DNA of 14,317 bases from an uncultured Corynebacterium sp. (GTDB lineage Bacteria; Actinomycetota; Actinomycetes; Mycobacteriales; Mycobacteriaceae). The notes beneath the pieces are model-generated. The model worked only from the letters and a program-made list of their open reading frames with translations, was not told the origin of the DNA and did no database searches. Positions 1-3,664 of this stretch are shown here, in pieces; position 1 is the stretch's first letter; every line of letters starts with the position of its first letter. Made by a program: the position numbers and the translations under genes. The stretch covers positions 1 to 14,317 of the forward strand of contig NZ_CAMIFY010000064.1 of NCBI RefSeq assembly GCF_946222985.1, written 5' to 3'.

Positions 1-147
1 GTGGTGCAGCGTCGCGCGGCGCAGGTCGACGTAGTAGTCGGCCTCCTTGCCCGACGACAGCGTCACCTTGCCGTGGACGACGGCCAGCTCCTTGACCAGC
101 TCGGCGAGTTCCGCGAGCTTAGTGGCGTCTACCTGGGGGTTGTTCAT
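1..147 (-). CDS. pyrE: Orotate phosphoribosyltransferase, N-terminal 49 codons only (runs off the window)
   Basis: This is the start of a cytoplasmic enzyme of de novo pyrimidine synthesis that joins orotate to PRPP to give OMP. The reverse strand from the ATG at 147 reads as a helical N-terminus followed by VVHGKVTLSSGKEADYYVDL and RRATLHH. This is the typical opening of actinobacterial PyrE, with the SSGK-x-ADYYVDLR segment that forms part of the substrate site. The PRPP-binding motif lies beyond the window edge. The start is supported by an AAGGA ribosome site at 157-161, nine bases upstream. The ATG overlaps the stop of the upstream membrane-protein gene in an ATGA tetranucleotide (144-147), so the two are probably translated together. 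The first 49 residues are read from the sequence; the identity comes from family resemblance. Confidence 0.9.
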   Translation of the reverse strand, partial: MNNPQVDATKLAELAELVKELAVVHGKVTLSSGKEADYYVDLRRATLHH

Positions 148-1559
148 TGCTGCTGGTCCTTGTCTTCGTCGGTGTCCGTGTCGATGCTGTCTGAGGCTTC
201 GGTGGTGTCTGGCTCGGGTGCTCCGTCGCCGAAAATTCCGGCGGGCCCGGTGTCGGGGCGGATGATCCGGCCGCCGGTCACGGTGGCCCGGCTGTGTTCG
301 GGGTCCTCGCCCAGCGCGGGCAGGCCCGAGGCGGACTCGCCGATGTCCCGGAACTCGCCGTCGCCCATCCGCTTTCCGACGGACCGCGTCGGCATGTCCA
401 CCGGCACCGGCGGTGCGGTCGGCGGGCGCCAGGTGGGGGCTTCGTCGGCGGGTTCGGCGACGGCCGTGGCGGCCGCGGGTGCCGTGGCGACCGGCGAACC
501 GGACGCCAGCGGGCGCAGGTGGCCCGGCGCGGCGACCTCCCCGTCGCCGGCGGCCGGGCGGGTGGGGTCGCGGTGGCCGACGTCGAGTTCGCCGATGGAC
601 CCCGGGGACGGGGGCAGGCGGCGGGCGATGTCGGCGAACGCGGCCAACGGGGCCAGCGCGTCGTCCCAGTCGTCGGGGCCGGAGCCGTCGGAGAATGCGC
701 CGATGACCCACTCACCCTCCGCCCAGGCGGCGTCGATGACGTCGGGGAGGTCGCGCAGCGCACGGTGGGCGCGCTCGTCGAAGATGCGGTGGATGATCTC
801 CGGGTCGGTGGCGGAGACGGTGATGCCGTCTTCGACGCCGACCTCCGGGAGGTCGGTGCGGCCGTCGCGGGAGAACTCCAGGATCTCGTCGGACGGGATG
901 GCGCGGCGCAGCGCCAGCAGCGTCACGCCGCCGACGTCGCACAGGTGCATCTCGCGGCCGTGGGCGAAACCGCTGACCACGTCGCGGGCGTCTCCGGCGG
1001 GCACGCGGTCCCACCATGAGGCGACCTCGGCGTCGATCTTGCGGAAGTCGGCGTTGCGCCCCAGCGCCCACGCCTTGCGGGCTCGGCGGGCCGCCATGCC
1101 CGCCAGCGGGCCGACGTTGCGGAGGTCCTCCCGCGTCGGGAATCGGGACGCCAGCGACGGGCGATGGCGGCGCACTGGGGCGGGTTCGGGTTCGAGTTCC
1201 GACTCCGACTCTGATTCGGGCTCGCCGAGATCCAGGGGTTCGTCCGCGGGCTCTGGTGCGGGTGCCGGTTCCGGTTCGGGCTCACGCGCGGGCTCCGGTT
1301 CCGTTTCCGGCTCGGCGTCGACATCGATCACCGGCTCCCGGTCGTCCTCGAGCTCGGGCTCGGGCTCGGCGTCAACCTCAACCTCGGGGTCCGCAGCATC
1401 CGATCCCCGCGCCTCTTCGGTCTCGGGGGCCGTGCCGGGGGCCACGTGGGCGTCGTCAAGCGAAGACGACGCCCCCGCGCGGCGGCGCGAATCGAGCACG
1501 AACAACGCCGCGCCCGCGCCCAGCAGGGCGATCCCGAGGAAAATGAAGAGGTAAGTCAT
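144..1559 (-). CDS. Membrane-anchored Glu/Pro-rich protein of unknown function, cotranscribed with pyrE
   Basis: I do not recognise a named function. The 471-residue product starts with one hydrophobic segment (about residues 3-22, YLFIFLGIALLGAGAALFVL) followed by Arg residues. This suggests a single N-terminal membrane anchor with the rest on one side of the membrane. Residues about 35-128 are low-complexity and acidic, with many Glu-Pro, Asp-Ala-Glu and Ser-Glu pairs. Residues about 130-315 look like a folded domain with tryptophans (SWWDRVP, DAAWAEGEWVIGAFSDG) and a region around HLCDVGGVTLLALRRAIPSDEILEF. The C-terminal 150 residues are again Pro/Ala/Asp-rich. A TAGACT hexamer (1569-1574, minus) nine bases before the ATG could give a near-leaderless start. 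The rhodanese gene ends 25 bases upstream, and pyrE overlaps the 3' end by four bases. A similar anchored protein probably sits beside pyrE in relatives, but I cannot verify that. Confidence 0.75.
   Translation of the reverse strand: MTYLFIFLGIALLGAGAALFVLDSRRRAGASSSLDDAHVAPGTAPETEEARGSDAADPEVEVDAEPEPELEDDREPVIDVDAEPETEPEPAREPEPEPAPAPEPADEPLDLGEPESESESELEPEPAPVRRHRPSLASRFPTREDLRNVGPLAGMAARRARKAWALGRNADFRKIDAEVASWWDRVPAGDARDVVSGFAHGREMHLCDVGGVTLLALRRAIPSDEILEFSRDGRTDLPEVGVEDGITVSATDPEIIHRIFDERAHRALRDLPDVIDAAWAEGEWVIGAFSDGSGPDDWDDALAPLAAFADIARRLPPSPGSIGELDVGHRDPTRPAAGDGEVAAPGHLRPLASGSPVATAPAAATAVAEPADEAPTWRPPTAPPVPVDMPTRSVGKRMGDGEFRDIGESASGLPALGEDPEHSRATVTGGRIIRPDTGPAGIFGDGAPEPDTTEASDSIDTDTDEDKDQQQ
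1176..1376 (-). repeat. Low-complexity coding tract for Glu-Pro/Asp-Ala repeats
   Basis: Within the membrane-anchored protein gene, short G/C-rich units such as TCGGGCTC, TCCGGTTC and TCGGGTTC recur on the plus strand. They encode runs of EPEPEP, ESESESE and similar on the minus strand (about residues 62-128). It is an imperfect tandem tract with no fixed period. Such tracts often vary in length between strains by slippage, and a flexible spacer leading away from the membrane is the likely role. The repetition is seen; the role is inferred. Confidence 0.55.
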
Positions 1560-1584
1560 CGTGGGAACAGTCTATGCGGCTGCC

Positions 1585-2412
1585 TCACAGGCGGACGATG
1601 GGCCGCGCCGGATCACCCGCCCACTTCGACCAACCGCCGATGAACAGCGACGCGCCCGGCAGACCGGCCTCGTGCATCGCCTGGACGAACAGCGAGGCAT
1701 GCAGGCCGGAGCCGGAATACACGGCGACCTGATCGCCGGAGGTCACGCCGATCTCGGCGAGCTTTCCGCGGATCTCCTCTACGGGCAGGAAGCGGCCCTC
1801 GCGCTGCAGGGCACGGGCCGGCAGGTTCACCGCACCCGGGATGTGGCCGGCCTGCAGGTCCAGGCGCTCGGCGCGGCCCTGGAAGCGGGCCAATTCGCGA
1901 GAATCGATGAGGACTCCGTGATCCGGCCAGGCCGCGACCTCGTCGACGTCGACGACCGGCAGGTTCCCGGCCTCGGCGACCAGGTTGCCCGGCTGCGGAA
2001 GGCTGCCCGGGCCGCCGGCGGTGTCGAAGCCTTCTGCCTCCCAGGCGTCCAGGCCGCCGGCGAGGACCTTGACGTTCTTCACGCCGGCCCATGTGAGGAT
2101 CCACCAACCGCGCGCCGCCAGCAGGCCGTCGTTCTGGTCGTAGACCACGACCTCGTGGGCGTCGGTCAGACCCCACCGATCGAAGGCGTCCTGCACCCGC
2201 GCCAGCTCCGGCAGCGGGTTGCGGCCATGGGCGCGGTCGGGGATGCCGACCAGGTCAAACGTCGGATCACAGAACAGGGCGAGGGGAATGTGGCCCATGG
2301 TGTAGTGACCGTAGGCGGACCGGTCGCGGGACCATCGGGTGTCGATGACCGCGATACGGCGTCCGGCTTGAATGTGACTGTGGAGTTCCCGTGCGGAAAT
2401 GCAGGTGCTCAT
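1585..2412 (-). CDS. Two-domain rhodanese-like sulfurtransferase lacking the usual active-site cysteine
   Basis: The 275-residue product has tandem rhodanese domains, as in thiosulfate or 3-mercaptopyruvate sulfurtransferases (SseA/ThtR family). The N-terminal domain spans about residues 5-130 (VIDTRW near 22-27, YTMGHIPLA, LAGGLDAWEAEGF). The C-terminal domain spans about 153-275 (VLIDSRELARFQG, GHIPGAVNLP, FIGGWSKWAGDP). Active members carry a CGSG-x-x-A loop in the second domain. Here the loop reads YSGSGLHAS (residues 232-240), so the persulfide-forming Cys is Ser233, codon TCC (plus-strand 1714-1716). The only cysteines are Cys4 and Cys48, both in the first domain. The fold is clear, but normal sulfur transfer is doubtful and a binding or altered role is possible. 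The gene diverges from the dehydrogenase. A TAGGCT hexamer (2421-2426, minus) eight bases before the ATG suggests a near-leaderless transcript. Confidence 0.85.
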   Translation of the reverse strand: MSTCISARELHSHIQAGRRIAVIDTRWSRDRSAYGHYTMGHIPLALFCDPTFDLVGIPDRAHGRNPLPELARVQDAFDRWGLTDAHEVVVYDQNDGLLAARGWWILTWAGVKNVKVLAGGLDAWEAEGFDTAGGPGSLPQPGNLVAEAGNLPVVDVDEVAAWPDHGVLIDSRELARFQGRAERLDLQAGHIPGAVNLPARALQREGRFLPVEEIRGKLAEIGVTSGDQVAVYSGSGLHASLFVQAMHEAGLPGASLFIGGWSKWAGDPARPIVRL

Positions 2413-2420
2413 ACCGGTAG

Positions 2421-2426
2421 AGCCTA
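2421..2426 (-). promoter_or_regulatory. Probable -10 box of the rhodanese gene (near-leaderless start)
   Basis: TAGGCT on the minus strand fits the actinobacterial TANNNT -10 pattern. It ends eight bases before the ATG, so transcription would begin at or next to the start codon. No Shine-Dalgarno sequence lies between. No convincing -35 box is visible. Confidence 0.4.
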
Positions 2427-2470
2427 GAGGCGAAGTGGCGAATCCGCCGCGCCGCGACGGCCGGAACAGT

Positions 2471-2476
2471 TAGCCT
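2471..2476 (+). promoter_or_regulatory. Probable -10 box of the SDR gene (near-leaderless start)
   Basis: TAGCCT ends six bases before the ATG at 2483, and there is no ribosome-binding site between them. The initiating ATG would be at or within a base or two of the 5' end of the RNA. It pairs with the divergent TAGGCT box at 2421-2426, so both genes share a promoter region of about 70 bases. Confidence 0.4.
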
Positions 2477-2482
2477 TGTCAA

Positions 2483-3292
2483 ATGAACAATTCGACGCGC
2501 ACCGCCTTGATCACCGGAGCCGCCCAAGGCATCGGCCGAAGCACCGCCGAAATCCTCCTGGACCGCGGCTGGACCGTCGGCGTCTACGACATTTCCGACG
2601 ACGTCTCCTGGGCCGAGGGCCGCAAGGGTGCGGTCACCGGGCACCTCGACGTCCGCGACCCCGACGAATGGCGCGAGGCACTGCGTTCTTTCGCCGAAGT
2701 CGCCGGGGGCCGCATCGACGTGATCGTCAACAACGCCGGCGTGCTCTACGGCGGCGCCTTCGAGGATGCGGGCATCGACGTCGACGAACGCATCATCGAC
2801 GTCAACGTCAAGGGCGTCACCTACGGCGCGAAGCTGGGCCTGCCGTATCTGAAGGAGTCGCGCGGCCAGCTGATCAACCTGGCGTCGGCCGCCGCGATCT
2901 ACGGCACCCCGGACTTGGCCACCTATTCCGCGTCGAAGTTCGCCGTCCGCGGCCTGACCGAAGCCCTGGATTACGAGTGGCGACCCCACGGAATCCGCGT
3001 CGCCGCCGTCTGGCCGCTGTTCGCCGACACCGGGTTGCTCGACGGCGTGGCCACCACCGGCACGTCCCGCCTGGGCATCCGCCTGACCGCCGACGACGTC
3101 GCCAAGGCCGTGGTCGACTGCATCGACGCCGGGTACAAGGACGGCGAGCGCCACACCCCCAAGCCCGCCAAGATCCACTACCCCGTCGGATTGCAGGCCA
3201 AGGTGCTTTTCGCCGGGTCGTACATCTCCCCGCCGTTCCTCACCCGCTTCGTCAACGGCAAGCTGACCACGAAGCGCAAGATCGGGTTTTAG
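2483..3292 (+). CDS. Classical short-chain dehydrogenase/reductase (SDR), substrate unknown
   Basis: This is a 269-residue cytoplasmic NAD(P)-dependent oxidoreductase with a Rossmann fold. Visible motifs are the cofactor glycine motif TGAAQGIG (residues 11-18), LDVRD near 55-59, NNAG (83-86), and the catalytic tetrad Asn108 (DVNVKG), Ser135 (NLASAAA), Tyr148 and Lys152 (YSASK). The length is slightly above the 250 typical of classical SDRs, owing to a basic C-terminal tail (residues 225-269) after the DDVAKAVVDCI helix. An Asp at the end of beta-2 (VYDIS, Asp36) hints at NAD(H) preference, which is only an inference. The substrate cannot be read from the sequence. The gene is divergent from the rhodanese gene and convergent with the small RNA proposed at 3399-3542. 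A strong palindrome lies 40 bases after its stop. Confidence 0.85.
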   Translation: MNNSTRTALITGAAQGIGRSTAEILLDRGWTVGVYDISDDVSWAEGRKGAVTGHLDVRDPDEWREALRSFAEVAGGRIDVIVNNAGVLYGGAFEDAGIDVDERIIDVNVKGVTYGAKLGLPYLKESRGQLINLASAAAIYGTPDLATYSASKFAVRGLTEALDYEWRPHGIRVAAVWPLFADTGLLDGVATTGTSRLGIRLTADDVAKAVVDCIDAGYKDGERHTPKPAKIHYPVGLQAKVLFAGSYISPPFLTRFVNGKLTTKRKIGF

Positions 3293-3331
3293 GGGGCGGG
3301 GCGGCGGGGCTTACGAGTTCTGCTTTACGAC

Positions 3332-3361
3332 GGGCCGGCGTGGATCGATCCACGCCGGCCC
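3332..3361. terminator. Perfect 30-base palindrome, likely terminator of the SDR gene
   Basis: The two 15-base arms (3332-3346 and 3347-3361) are exact reverse complements, centred on GGATC/GATCC, and would form a very stable G/C-rich hairpin. Only a weak T-containing stretch (TCCCATTT) follows on the plus strand, which is common for terminators in high-GC actinobacteria. The position 40 bases after the SDR stop supports termination. A protein-binding palindrome is an alternative. Confidence 0.6.
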
Positions 3362-3398
3362 TCCCATTTCCGCCCGTCAGACAACGTCCCAACGACGA

Positions 3399-3442
3399 CG
3401 GGGATGGCGCCCGGGTCTGGATTGCCCTGGGCGCCATCCCCG
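3399..3442 (-). terminator. 17-base-pair hairpin between converging transcripts, likely end of the small regulatory RNA
   Basis: The left arm 3399-3415 pairs with 3426-3442 through 17 pairs with one G-T pair (3413 with 3428), leaving a 10-base loop. It lies just downstream, on the minus strand, of the second degenerate CRISPR repeat. It would therefore be the natural end of the proposed minus-strand RNA, and could also be a backstop for SDR transcripts. No U-tract follows on either strand. The stem is seen; the terminator role is inferred. Confidence 0.5.
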
Positions 3443-3456
3443 ATCGCGATCGAGCC

Positions 3457-3484
3457 GATCGACCCCTGCTGACGCAGGGAAGAC
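3457..3484 (-). repeat. Degenerate CRISPR repeat 2 of the creR-like unit
   Basis: Read on the minus strand and aligned to the array repeat without gaps, 19 of 28 positions agree. The central block GCGTCAGC is intact. In the stem, one C-to-T change is matched by a G-to-A change on the other side, giving CCCTGC-GTCA-GCAGGG, so the hairpin is preserved. The handle region after the stem is lost. This fits a repeat needed only for Cas6e binding and cutting of the RNA 3' end. Confidence 0.8.
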
Positions 3485-3516
3485 GTCATTCGACGAAGAA
3501 CCACAAAACAACAAGC

Positions 3517-3543
3517 GGCTCATCCCGCTGACGCGGGACGCCA
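3517..3543 (-). repeat. Degenerate CRISPR repeat 1 of the creR-like unit
   Basis: On the minus strand this agrees with the array repeat at 23 of 28 positions, allowing one single-base deletion in the right stem arm. The handle ATGAGCC (3523-3517) is exact. The stem is TCCCGC-GTCA-GCGGGA, one C-G pair shorter than in the array but still fully paired. Its centre is 59 bases from that of repeat 2, against 61 in the array. Confidence 0.85.
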
Positions 3544-3547
3544 GCCC

Positions 3548-3576
3548 AAAGTATCCCCCGAGTCTTGAGCCCGCAA
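3548..3576 (-). promoter_or_regulatory. Possible promoter of the creR-like RNA
   Basis: On the minus strand, TTGCGG (3576-3571) and TACTTT (3553-3548) are separated by 17 bases. Transcription would begin near 3541-3542, essentially at the first base of the degenerate repeat, as expected for a compact regulatory RNA. The -35 matches the consensus only in TTG and the -10 fits TANNNT, so the call is moderate. An alternative -10 is GATACT (3555-3550). Confidence 0.4.
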
Positions 3577-3601
3577 TGAAGCACGATCACGCACAGCCAT
3601 G

Positions 3602-3636
3602 AACCTTGTTGTTTTTTGGTTTTTATCCTTGACTCC
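3602..3636 (+). promoter_or_regulatory. Cascade operator: PAM (AAC) and partial protospacer of the creR-like RNA
   Basis: AAC at 3602-3604 occupies the PAM position, and a 32-base protospacer window follows at 3605-3636. Positions 1-11, 13-17 and 19-20 equal the pseudo-spacer; the distal third does not match. The window covers TTGACT (3629-3634), the best -35 candidate for cas3, so a bound Cascade would block RNA polymerase. The base before the pseudo-spacer in the small RNA is G whereas the PAM base is C, so the site differs from the RNA's own repeat flank. Confidence 0.75.
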
Positions 3637-3657
3637 CCGGCCGTGGACACTTAAGGT
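3629..3657 (+). promoter_or_regulatory. Probable promoter of the cas operon (near-leaderless cas3 transcript)
   Basis: TTGACT (3629-3634) is one base from the consensus -35. After 17 bases comes TAAGGT (3652-3657), a TANNNT -10 box. The start of transcription would fall at about 3664-3665, at the cas3 ATG. There is no ribosome-binding site before that ATG. The same spacing of -10 to ATG is seen for the SDR and rhodanese genes in this window. Confidence 0.55.
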
Positions 3658-3664
3658 TGGTTTC

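Larger units (their letters stand above)
3399..3542 (-). ncRNA. CRISPR-resembling regulatory RNA (creR-like) aimed at the cas3 promoter
   Basis: A minus-strand unit of degenerate repeat (3543-3517), pseudo-spacer (3515 down to 3485) and second degenerate repeat (3484-3457) points away from cas3. The first repeat ends in the exact array handle ATGAGCC, followed by G at 3516. The pseudo-spacer then begins CTTGTTGTTTT, which also occurs at 3605-3615 just upstream of cas3. Over the first 20 positions 18 match, and the mismatches are at 12 and 18 only. Cascade flips out every sixth guide base, so these two need not pair. Beyond position 20 the match stops. The known logic of creR and CreA RNAs is that partial pairing lets Cascade bind and repress without Cas3 cutting. 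Here the target overlaps the likely cas3 -35 box. Cas6e would release an RNA of about 60 nt (about 3523-3464). The ends given assume the promoter at 3548-3576 and the hairpin at 3399-3442. Confidence 0.8.

Noticed and set aside
1..1554. Plus-strand open frame of 517 codons across the left end
   Set aside because: It lies opposite pyrE and the membrane-protein gene, is Ser/Gly/Arg-rich without motifs, and is the usual antisense shadow in high-GC DNA. The minus-strand reading gives a signal-anchor protein and recognisable PyrE.
3457..3543. The degenerate repeats as a decayed remnant of an old array
   Set aside because: Decay does not explain paired stem changes, the exact handle kept only where needed, or a guide matching the adjacent cas promoter with mismatches at flipped positions.
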